A DNA stretch of 6,787 nt. Source: Planctomycetota bacterium (GTDB taxonomy: Bacteria; Planctomycetota; Phycisphaerae; Sedimentisphaerales; SM23-30). The notes under the pieces are model-generated. The model was not told the DNA's origin, did not search any database, and was given only the letters and a program-made list of their open reading frames with translations. Where the stretch lies: assembly GCA_029573975.1 (NCBI GenBank), contig JAKQBU010000118.1, positions 1 to 6,787 of the forward strand, given 5' to 3'. The position numbers were made by a program, and so were the translations under genes. Below are positions 1 to 5,178 of the stretch, one piece after another (position 1 is the first letter of the stretch; each line of letters opens with the position of its first letter).

Positions 1-622
1 CGGGCAGGCGTTTGCCGATTTCTTCGATAACATCGAAGGCCAGCTTGGGCGCGGTTTTGAATTTGTAGGCGCCGTGGCTGGTGCCGCAGGCGACAGCCAG
101 AGAGTCGCAGCCGGTCAGTTTGACAAATTTTTCGGCTTCCACTGGATCGGTCACGTGTTTCATTACATCGTCAGAACTGACGCCGACAACATCTTCTTCA
201 ATGCCGCCGAGCTGGCCAATTTCGGCCTCAACCACAACCTTATGTTTGTGGGCATATTCGACGACCTGCTTGGTCAGGGCCACATTTTCATCGAAGGGCT
301 TGTGGGAGGCGTCAATCATGACGGAAGTGTAGCCGTCATCGACGCATTGCTTGCACAGCTCGAAGGTATCGCCGTGGTCGCAGTGGATGGCGATGGGCAG
401 GTCGGTGATCTGGACGGCGGTGTCAATCAGAGCCTTGAGGTATTTAATGTTGGCATAGGCACGGGCCCCTTTGGAAATCTGCAGGATGACGGGCGCGTTT
501 TCTTCCTTGCAGGCATCGATAATCGCCTGCATGAGTTCCATATTATTGACATTGAAAGCCCCGATGGCAAAACCGCCTTTATAGGCCTGTTCAAACATTT
601 TTTTGGTGGTTACTAATGGCAC
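1..622 (-). CDS. fba: Class II fructose-1,6-bisphosphate aldolase, 3' end cut by window edge
   Basis: Cleaves fructose 1,6-bisphosphate to glyceraldehyde 3-phosphate and dihydroxyacetone phosphate, and the reverse, in cytosolic glycolysis or gluconeogenesis using a divalent metal. 207 codons are visible of a family usually 300-330 residues long. Visible signatures: N-terminal GAFNVNNME (21-29); HCDHGD (80-85) with the expected catalytic Asp82 and metal ligand His83; VMIDASH (101-107); VEAEIGQLGG (131-140) with ligand Glu134; CGTSHGAYKFK (179-189) with ligand His183. This resembles the long class IIB type. The start is GTG at 622-620, chosen because AAGGAG (636-631) lies 8 nt upstream and the protein then opens MPLVTTKKMFEQAY, as family members do. 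It lies 29 nt behind the cyclophilin-like gene, so it is probably the third gene of the epimerase operon. Cys81 and Cys179 stand where Leu and Ile are common. Identification is very secure; the final third is not visible. Confidence 0.96.
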   Translation of the reverse strand, partial: MPLVTTKKMFEQAYKGGFAIGAFNVNNMELMQAIIDACKEENAPVILQISKGARAYANIKYLKALIDTAVQITDLPIAIHCDHGDTFELCKQCVDDGYTSVMIDASHKPFDENVALTKQVVEYAHKHKVVVEAEIGQLGGIEEDVVGVSSDDVMKHVTDPVEAEKFVKLTGCDSLAVACGTSHGAYKFKTAPKLAFDVIEEIGKRLP

Positions 623-630
623 GGTTTTTA

Positions 631-636
631 CTCCTT
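631..636 (-). promoter_or_regulatory. Shine-Dalgarno site of the aldolase gene (AAGGAG)
   Basis: The minus strand reads AAGGAG, 8 nt before the GTG codon at 622-620. It decides the non-ATG start: the next in-frame ATG (Met9) lacks such a site and would remove the conserved N-terminal strand. This is the strongest ribosome binding site in the window, which suits an abundant glycolytic enzyme. Confidence 0.85.
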
Positions 637-651
637 ACTAATTCAACCAAT

Positions 652-1020
652 TCACTCGATGCGAACTTCGGTACCGGAGCGAACGTTTCGCAGGACCGAC
701 AGGTCGCCTTGTACACATCCAATGATATTCACCGCCGAAGCAGCACGAATTTCATCACCTTGCGAGACGGGGGTGAGACCGAAGAAGATGCAAAACGCAT
801 TTCCGGTAGGCCAGTAGCCCAACTCTCCTGCCTGCACCACCTCCCGGGCATCCGGCTCCAAATCCATCTGCACAGGAATATCAAAATATATCTCATCTCC
901 CCAGCGTTGTCCAATCCCAATTATGGGAAGTTTCCGGGCGATGGCCCGGGCGGTAGGACTGTCATTCAGGCTTGCCGGCAGGATTTCCTTCCCCGCTATA
1001 ATTTGAATGGCAGTTGTCAT
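652..1020 (-). CDS. Cyclophilin-like fold protein (TM1367 / Cyclophil_like family)
   Basis: A 122-residue cytosolic protein with no signal peptide or membrane segment. Visible signatures are RWGDEIYFDIPV (39-50), REVVQAGELGYWPTGNAFCIFFG (59-81 as separate blocks) and ASAVNIIG (94-101). These match the pattern of the small bacterial and archaeal family typified by Thermotoga TM1367, which has a cyclophilin-like beta-barrel. The family's biochemical role is not established, and the prolyl isomerase residues of true cyclophilins are not obvious here. The ATG overlaps the TGA stop of the upstream epimerase as ATGA (1020-1017), and no good Shine-Dalgarno is present, so translational coupling is likely. 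The aldolase follows after 29 nt. Family assignment is fairly secure from the motif order; function is unknown. Confidence 0.82.
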   Translation of the reverse strand: MTTAIQIIAGKEILPASLNDSPTARAIARKLPIIGIGQRWGDEIYFDIPVQMDLEPDAREVVQAGELGYWPTGNAFCIFFGLTPVSQGDEIRAASAVNIIGCVQGDLSVLRNVRSGTEVRIE

Positions 1021-1994
1021 GATTCTCTACCCATTTTTTGTTTGATGTAATCGATAATGTCTTTCAGAGTCTCTTCCAGGGTAATTTTAGGCGCATAGCC
1101 GATGGTCTGCCGGATTCGTTCCAGGCTGGGTACGCGGCGCATCATATCATCGAAGGGTTTGCCGTACGCCTGTTCATAGGAGAGAAACTGTTTTTGGCTA
1201 GGGGAGCCGGTCAGTTCGATGATTTTATCGGCGAGGGCCTCGATGGTGATCTCCTGATCAGAACCAACGTTATAGACTCGGCCGGGGGCTTTTTCGCTCT
1301 CCATTAAGCCGATCAGGCCGGCGATGACATCTTTTACATGGCAGAAGCAGCGGGATTGCCGGCCGGTGCCGTAGATTTTGAGCGGCTGGCCGGTGAGAGC
1401 CTGTTCGACAAATCGCGGGATAACCATGCCATACTGGCCGGTCTGGCGGGGACCGACGGTGTTGAACAGGCGGGCGACGATAACGGGCAGGCCATACTGC
1501 TGATAGTAGGCGAAGGCCAGAAATTCGTCGATGGCCTTGCTGCACGCATAGGACCAGCGGGAAAAGCGGGTGCTGCCCAAGATCGAATCGTCATCCTCAT
1601 GGAAGGAAGGGGCCTCGCTTTTACCATAGACTTCGCTGGTAGAGGCGAGCAGGACTTTTTTCTGAAATTTATTGGCGATTTCCAGGACGACCTCGCTGCC
1701 GTGAATGTTGGTTTCAATGGTGTGGACCGGGCGGTCCACGATGAGCTGGACGCCCACCGCCGCCGCCAGGTGATAAATCACGTCACATTGTTCGATCAGG
1801 AGGTGCATGGTTTCGGCATGGCGGACGTTATCATAAACAAAACGGAAGCGGGGATTGGAACGCAGGCCAGCTATATTTTGCAGGGAGCCGGTGCTGAGGT
1901 CATCAATAGCAATTACCTCATGGGTATCACGCAGGAGTGTTTCCGCCAGATGCGAACCGATGAAACCTGCACCACCAGTAATCAGTATTTTCAT
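1017..1994 (-). CDS. Extended SDR NAD-dependent nucleotide-sugar epimerase/dehydratase
   Basis: A 325-residue enzyme, full length for the extended short-chain dehydrogenase family, expected to oxidise and re-reduce a nucleotide-linked sugar. Visible: Rossmann motif TGGAGFIG (6-13); acidic Asp31-Asp32 after the second strand, which favours NAD over NADP; YHLAA (74-78); STSEVYG (118-124); catalytic Tyr149 and Lys153 in YACSK; RLFNTVGPRQTG (about 180-191), typical of sugar-nucleotide epimerases and decarboxylases. The C-terminal RRVPSLERI and LGY/IGY-type block are usual for substrate binding in UDP-glucuronate decarboxylase-like or UDP-glucose 4-epimerase-like members. The exact substrate cannot be read: it lacks the UXS-type YDEGKR and has YACSK instead. 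It heads an operon with the cyclophilin-like and aldolase genes. The ATG at 1994-1992 has no clear Shine-Dalgarno. The next in-frame ATG is Met63, which would lose the Rossmann motif, so this start stands. Confidence 0.93.
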   Translation of the reverse strand: MKILITGGAGFIGSHLAETLLRDTHEVIAIDDLSTGSLQNIAGLRSNPRFRFVYDNVRHAETMHLLIEQCDVIYHLAAAVGVQLIVDRPVHTIETNIHGSEVVLEIANKFQKKVLLASTSEVYGKSEAPSFHEDDDSILGSTRFSRWSYACSKAIDEFLAFAYYQQYGLPVIVARLFNTVGPRQTGQYGMVIPRFVEQALTGQPLKIYGTGRQSRCFCHVKDVIAGLIGLMESEKAPGRVYNVGSDQEITIEALADKIIELTGSPSQKQFLSYEQAYGKPFDDMMRRVPSLERIRQTIGYAPKITLEETLKDIIDYIKQKMGRES

Positions 1995-2014
1995 AAGTAT
2001 CTACAATAAAACAA

Positions 2015-2025
2015 ATTATAGCACA
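2015..2025 (-). promoter_or_regulatory. Extended -10 promoter candidate, proximal to the epimerase gene
   Basis: The minus strand reads TGTGCTATAAT, a perfect extended -10 element (TRTGn plus TATAAT). The -35 position 17 bp further up (TCCGAA) is poor, as is common for extended -10 promoters. Transcription would start near 2008, leaving a leader of only about 13-15 nt before the ATG at 1994. That leader has no Shine-Dalgarno. Confidence 0.55.
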
Positions 2026-2048
2026 TCGACGCTGCCCTTCGGACGCCT

Positions 2049-2068
2049 GAATCATTATTATATGATTC
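2049..2068. promoter_or_regulatory. Perfect 7-bp dyad overlapping a -10 box, possible operator
   Basis: GAATCAT (2049-2055) and ATGATTC (2062-2068) are exact inverted repeats around a 6-bp AT centre. The dyad covers the whole -10 hexamer at 2057-2062 and lies about 50 bp upstream of the start expected from the proximal extended -10 promoter. It has no T-tract and is AT-rich, so it fits a protein binding site better than a terminator. No cognate regulator is encoded in the window. Confidence 0.45.
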
Positions 2069-2084
2069 CTCAACGCTTTCTCAA
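2057..2084 (-). promoter_or_regulatory. Sigma70-type promoter candidate upstream of the epimerase operon
   Basis: The minus strand has TTGAGA (2084-2079), a 16-bp spacer and TATAAT (2062-2057), matching the housekeeping consensus at 5/6 and 6/6. The -35 begins on the base right after the TAG stop of the methyltransferase gene. The predicted start near 2050 gives a leader of about 55 nt. The -10 lies within the GAATCAT/ATGATTC dyad, so repression by steric block is plausible. Confidence 0.6.
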
Positions 2085-2786
2085 CTATTTATTATTACCA
2101 TCGGTCTTCCGGAAAACCAGGCTTATAAAGGTATATTCTTTATGGTTCCAGACGACACATTTATCCTGACATGGGGGAATTGGAGAGCTTACCAGTGGTT
2201 GGAGTTGATATTGAGCAGCAACCTGGAGAATTCGTTCTATATCCTTTTGCGAGAGAATATTCCAGGCCAGATGGAATTGACCGGAAACATCGCTGGTATC
2301 AATGGATTCCTGCCAGTAATCGGCGGTAACAAACAGAATCCCGCCGGATTTGAGCAGGCGGGCTGATTCCTGAAGAAACCGGTCAATATTGACGCCATGT
2401 TCAATAACGGAGATACAGGCGGCAAAATCATAAGAGGCATCAGGGAAACAGGTTTTGGTAAGATCCTGGCGGCTGAGTTTGAATGGTTTCTTGAGGTTTT
2501 TTTGCTTCCACATCCGGGCAAGCTGCTGGAGGCGGTCCAGAAGGGGAATATTTAGATCAACGCCGGTCAAATTTTGAAAAGAAAGAGCATGCAGGAATTT
2601 CAGGGTATCCAGGCCGCCGCAACCCAGATCAATGATTTTGGCATGGCGGGGCAGCGGATCAATAATTTGGCATAAGTGATATAAATCCCAGTTTTTCTCA
2701 GCACTGCGATGTTTGGGCAGGTTATGGCGGCCCAGAAAGAGAGTGGCCTGGGCTATTTCGTTCCAATAGGTGAGAACTTGTATCAT
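2085..2786 (-). CDS. Class I SAM-dependent methyltransferase
   Basis: A 233-residue soluble protein that should transfer a methyl group from S-adenosylmethionine; the acceptor is unknown. The SAM-binding motif I is IDLGCGGLDTL (52-62), the acidic loop after strand 2 is GVDLN (75-79), and motif IV/post-I regions are YDFAACISVIEH and LLKSGGILFVTADYW in the middle third. These fit the Methyltransf_11/23-type fold. The N-terminus (YWNEIAQATLFLGRHNLPKH) may be an acceptor-specific cap. The ATG at 2786-2784 has AAGG 10 nt upstream. About 90 nt with promoter candidates separates it from the epimerase, so it may be a separate unit or a read-through neighbour. Such methyltransferases often occur beside nucleotide-sugar enzymes in glycan loci, but nothing here proves that role. 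Confidence 0.9.
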   Translation of the reverse strand: MIQVLTYWNEIAQATLFLGRHNLPKHRSAEKNWDLYHLCQIIDPLPRHAKIIDLGCGGLDTLKFLHALSFQNLTGVDLNIPLLDRLQQLARMWKQKNLKKPFKLSRQDLTKTCFPDASYDFAACISVIEHGVNIDRFLQESARLLKSGGILFVTADYWQESIDTSDVSGQFHLAWNILSQKDIERILQVAAQYQLQPLVSSPIPPCQDKCVVWNHKEYTFISLVFRKTDGNNK

Positions 2787-2843
2787 CTATTATAAACCTT
2801 ACTGTTTACCTGGTTTTTGTTACATAATCAAACACATCACTTA

Positions 2844-3003
2844 CCGGTCCTTGAACCGGTTTTCCATCTTACCACGCTAACAGTAAAAAATCGTCATACA
2901 AAACTTGCGGATCCCCCCACCGCCGATTGGTTACCACCAGACGGGTATTTTCCCCCTGGGCCAGAAACTCCGCCTTGACCGGCATCCGCTGCGATGGATC
3001 CCG
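2844..3003 (-). pseudogene. Decayed IS1380-like transposase fragment
   Basis: One minus-strand frame reads SQRMPVKAEF, then LAQGENTRLVVTN, GDPQ and VLYDDF. The same line of homology resumes one frame over as FYC, a stop, then RGKMENRFKDR. Together they reproduce the conserved DDE_Tnp_1_4 block of IS1380-family transposases (VKAE...QGxNxRxVVTN..GDPQ.LYDDFYCxRGxMENRIKE). Two disabling changes are visible: the run of six A on the plus strand at 2885-2890 looks one base too long, and the TAG codon at 2879-2877 stands where a residue such as Gln is expected. Neither end of the element is present and no terminal inverted repeat or target duplication was seen. The fragment overlaps the 3' end of the acetyltransferase frame. 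Recognition is by family motifs remembered rather than by a search. Confidence 0.75.
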
Positions 3004-3466
3004 CGGAACAGGAGGCGGGTTTGGAGAGGAAGACCAGGATGACATTGGGGGAGAGCGGCTGGGTGCGGGTGATAGAGTAGCCGTGGCGCTGATAGAGGCG
3101 GAGGTTAGAGGTGCTTTGGCTGCCGGTGAAGAGTTCAAAGCGGGCGGCGGTGGGGAAATGGTCCTCGATGGCCCGCAGCAGACGGGAGCCGATGCCGCGG
3201 CGCTGGTAATCCGGGTGGACGATAAGGCGGTGGACGGTGCAGAGGTTCCCCTCCTGCCGGGCGCGGACCGACCCGGCCAGATGATTGTCCCAGAGGGCCT
3301 TGAGAACGATGGAGCAGGCAAACTCCTGCCGGAGGGATTCGAGAGTTTGCGTCAGGGGCGGCAACGACCAGTCGTCGTAGAGCCGGGCTTCGGACTGGTA
3401 GGCAAGCTGCTGGAGGCGGAGGATATCCTCCGCCTCTTCGACCGATGCCAGCTCAATCGTTTCCAT
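2894..3466 (-). CDS. GNAT-family N-acetyltransferase with an abnormal C-terminal tail
   Basis: Expected to transfer an acetyl group from acetyl-CoA to an amine; substrate unknown. The fold is visible from METIELASVEEAEDI (N-terminal strand and helix), through VHRLIVHPDYQRRGIGSRLL (78-97; acetyl-CoA pyrophosphate loop QRRGIG at 88-93) to NLRLYQRHGY (121-130) and the last strand NVILVFLSKP (141-150). A typical member would stop near residue 152. Here about 38 more residues, rich in Gly and Ser, come from reading the transposase remnant in the wrong frame, so the original stop has probably been lost. I prefer the ATG at 3466 because the family alignment begins there; an in-frame ATG at 3511 would add 15 residues without resemblance. 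The Shine-Dalgarno is weak (AGAAAG). Enzyme identity is secure; tail function is doubtful. Confidence 0.85.
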   Translation of the reverse strand: METIELASVEEAEDILRLQQLAYQSEARLYDDWSLPPLTQTLESLRQEFACSIVLKALWDNHLAGSVRARQEGNLCTVHRLIVHPDYQRRGIGSRLLRAIEDHFPTAARFELFTGSQSTSNLRLYQRHGYSITRTQPLSPNVILVFLSKPASCSAGSIAADAGQGGVSGPGGKYPSGGNQSAVGGSASFV

Positions 3467-3680
3467 ACATTGCTTTCTGCTGGATAGTTGCCGGCCTGCT
3501 GATCCATCCACGGATCAACAGGTTCCCTGCTGCTGTATAACACCAATTGCTATATATACCGGCAAAGCAGGTGATGTCAAGAATCTGCCGTATCATTTTT
3601 GAGAAGAGGTTGGGTGGCGGGAGAGAAAATATTGCAGATCAAAGGGATAATGTAAAAATCAGATGGTTGCAGCCAGATGC

Positions 3681-3708
3681 GGTTTTTGCTAATAGGTTTT
3701 TGCTAATG
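3681..3708 (+). repeat. Tandem 14-bp repeat next to a promoter
   Basis: GGTTTTTGCTAATA is followed immediately by GGTTTTTGCTAATG, differing only in the last base. The pair ends 3 bp before the -35 hexamer at 3712. Two same-orientation sites about 1.3 helical turns apart could bind an activator or repressor. Alternatively this is a recent slippage duplication with no function. Confidence 0.7.
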
Positions 3709-3711
3709 GGC

Positions 3712-3740
3712 TTGACGGCCAGTGGGGATGTGAATAAAAT
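3712..3740 (+). promoter_or_regulatory. Sigma70-type promoter of the amidohydrolase/C39 operon
   Basis: TTGACG (3712-3717), 17-bp spacer, TAAAAT (3735-3740): 5/6 matches to each consensus hexamer at optimal spacing. Start expected near 3747, giving a leader of about 50 nt that ends in AGGAG 7 nt before the ATG. It is the best-formed promoter on the plus strand and is correctly placed for the gene at 3797. Confidence 0.7.
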
Positions 3741-3796
3741 ACCGGGGATTACCTGCTTGAGTATCGGCAGCAGACGTTGGTCTCAGGAGTGCGTAC

Positions 3797-4576
3797 ATGG
3801 ATACCTTTTTCAGAGAGCTGCTGGTTGTCATACCTCACAGCGGGATTGTGATTCCCGGCGAGATATCGCTGGATTGGCTGTCCGAGGATTTTCCGCGGCT
3901 GGTGCGAAATGTGGACTGGTACACGAACTGGCTGTATGACTTTCGGGATCTTCTCGGCAACCGGCACCTTTCTTTTCCGTATTGCAGCCTGCTGCTGGAG
4001 GGAAACCGGCATCCGGATCTTTTGGAAGACAGTGTACCGCTTAAAGATGTCTATCAGGAGCCGATTTACCGGAAAGGGTGTGAGCCGGATGAGAAGTTGC
4101 GAGCGGACCTGGCGGATACCTATCTGCGTCCTTTTCATCGATCGATTGCGAAGGAGATCCAGGGCGGGGCGGAGTTTATGCTGGACGGCCATTCCACGGT
4201 GACGGCCAAAGGGGTGGTGGACAACCAGATCGAGCTGATGAATTTTCAGTACTCCAGGCTAGATGACGGTCCGCAATACTATTGTCCCGATATCTATATC
4301 GAAACCTACGCGGAGGAACTGCGAAAGCGGCTGCCGGAGGTCCGCGTGACTGTAAACGAGTCGGAATACTACACGGTGTACGGGCATGTTTGTGCGGCGC
4401 ATTCTGTGAATGCCGGGGGGCGAGTGGGCGACCGGGTTCCGGCGCTGCTGCAGGAAACGAATGAACGGTTATACAAACATCCGGACGGAACGGTTGCGGT
4501 AAAATCGCTGAACCGGCTGCGCCGGACCTTTGCGGAGTCTCTTTTCGCCATGTACCGGCGAGTGAACCTTTTTTGA
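3797..4576 (+). CDS. N-formylglutamate amidohydrolase-family protein
   Basis: A 259-residue soluble protein close to the usual length of the family (PF05013), whose characterised members hydrolyse N-formyl-L-glutamate to formate and glutamate at the end of one histidine degradation route. Visible: VVIPHSGIVIP (10-20) with His14 and Ser15; DWYTNWLYD (40-48); LEGNRHPD (67-74) in the position of the Asn-Arg block; LRPFHRSIAKEIQGG (110-124); FMLDGHSTV (127-135), the metal-site DxHS motif (Asp130, His132). No other histidine-utilisation gene is nearby, so the true substrate may be another N-acyl amide. The start is fixed by AGGAG at 3785-3789, 7 nt upstream, and a good promoter at 3712. The C39 peptidase gene begins 12 nt downstream, so the two are almost certainly co-transcribed. 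Family confident; substrate uncertain. Confidence 0.88.
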   Translation: MDTFFRELLVVIPHSGIVIPGEISLDWLSEDFPRLVRNVDWYTNWLYDFRDLLGNRHLSFPYCSLLLEGNRHPDLLEDSVPLKDVYQEPIYRKGCEPDEKLRADLADTYLRPFHRSIAKEIQGGAEFMLDGHSTVTAKGVVDNQIELMNFQYSRLDDGPQYYCPDIYIETYAEELRKRLPEVRVTVNESEYYTVYGHVCAAHSVNAGGRVGDRVPALLQETNERLYKHPDGTVAVKSLNRLRRTFAESLFAMYRRVNLF

Positions 4577-4588
4577 TAGAAGCGGCGT

Positions 4589-5116
4589 ATGATTAATCTT
4601 AAAATAGCGAGGCAGACATTCGATTTTGATTGCGGGGCCAAAGTCTTGCAGACGGTGATGGCATACTATGGGGTGGAAGTCCGCGAGGATGAGCTGATGA
4701 AGGAATTGCATACCAACAGCGACGGGACATCGGTAGCGAATATCGTCAAGGCGGCCCAGGACCGGGGCTTTGAGGTTTATAAGAAAAACGGGTTTCCACT
4801 GGAGGAGGTCAAGCGTTTTGTGGATGAGGGGCATCCGGTGATGGTGGTGCTGCAGGCATGGGCGGACCGGTACATGACCCTGGCGGACTGGAAGGAGGAC
4901 TATGACGACGGCCATTATGCGGTAGTCATCGGCCATCAAAACGGCATAATTATTTTTGAGGACCCCGCTTCTTTCCGGAGGACGTGGCTGAGCGAGGAGG
5001 AGTTTCTTGTTCGCTGGCATGACATGGATGCGAAAACCGGCAAGAAGTATGAGCATTTCGGGATGGTGCTGATTGGGAAGGTTCCTGCCGCGCCGGCGGT
5101 GGAACACATGGACTGA
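4589..5116 (+). CDS. Stand-alone C39-type cysteine peptidase
   Basis: A 175-residue papain-fold protein of the C39 / C39-like group. All expected active-site residues are visible: Gln9 (oxyanion hole) and Cys15 in RQTFDFDCGAKVLQTVMAYYG (8-28, read in parts), His109 in DDGHYAVVIG, and Asp125 in FEDPASF. C39 peptidases classically remove double-glycine leaders from bacteriocin precursors and are fused to ABC transporters; here there is neither a membrane domain nor an ATPase, and no signal peptide, so it should act in the cytosol. No double-glycine precursor gene was found in the window. It follows the amidohydrolase by 12 nt, behind a modest AGAAG site, and precedes an SDR gene by 62 nt. A transglutaminase-like or deamidating activity is an alternative. 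Fold and catalytic set are convincing; the substrate is unknown. Confidence 0.85.
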   Translation: MINLKIARQTFDFDCGAKVLQTVMAYYGVEVREDELMKELHTNSDGTSVANIVKAAQDRGFEVYKKNGFPLEEVKRFVDEGHPVMVVLQAWADRYMTLADWKEDYDDGHYAVVIGHQNGIIIFEDPASFRRTWLSEEEFLVRWHDMDAKTGKKYEHFGMVLIGKVPAAPAVEHMD

Positions 5117-5178
5117 ATGAAAGGGATGCCGCATCGGCGGGCGGCTGCCAGCAGGATTTTATCCAGAGAAAGACAGGT

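Larger units (their letters stand above)
3467..3796. other. Divergent control region between acetyltransferase and amidohydrolase genes
   Basis: About 330 bp with no convincing gene. On the minus strand, TATACA with an upstream TG (3542-3534) is a weak extended -10 candidate for the acetyltransferase, with no good -35. The central part (about 3540-3660) shows nothing I can name. The right part carries a tandem 14-bp repeat, a strong plus-strand promoter and the AGGAG site (3785-3789) of the amidohydrolase gene, listed separately. A 130-codon plus-strand frame crossing this region is not credible as a protein. Confidence 0.6.

Noticed and set aside
74..616. 180-codon plus-strand open frame
   Set aside because: It lies wholly opposite the aldolase gene, whose catalytic motifs are unmistakable. 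The frame is a mirror of its codon bias.
1338..2009. 223-codon plus-strand open frame
   Set aside because: It is antisense to the epimerase, with no family features or ribosome binding site.
2789..2794. TATAAT 2 nt before the methyltransferase ATG
   Set aside because: It would start transcription inside the coding sequence, and no matching -35 is present. The segment serves better as the spacer after the AAGG ribosome binding site.
2843..2860. Hairpin ACCGGT-6 nt-ACCGGT followed by TTTT on the plus strand, terminator-like
   Set aside because: No plus-strand gene ends here, and on the minus strand there is no T-tract. The bases are explained as the MENRFKDR part of the transposase remnant, and ACCGGT is itself a palindrome, so pairing arises cheaply.
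3547..3939. 130-codon plus-strand open frame across the control region
   Set aside because: It overlaps the amidohydrolase start in another frame, runs through the tandem repeat and promoter, and shows no domain-like pattern.
5128..5145. GCCGC/GCGGC inverted repeat between the C39 and SDR genes
   Set aside because: The stem is only 5 bp and there is no T-run, so it is not a credible terminator. At most it is a minor structure in the intergenic RNA.
3797..5178. Double-glycine bacteriocin precursor for the C39 peptidase
   Set aside because: I looked for a small frame with a GG or GA leader on the plus strand around the C39 gene and in its flanking gaps and found none.
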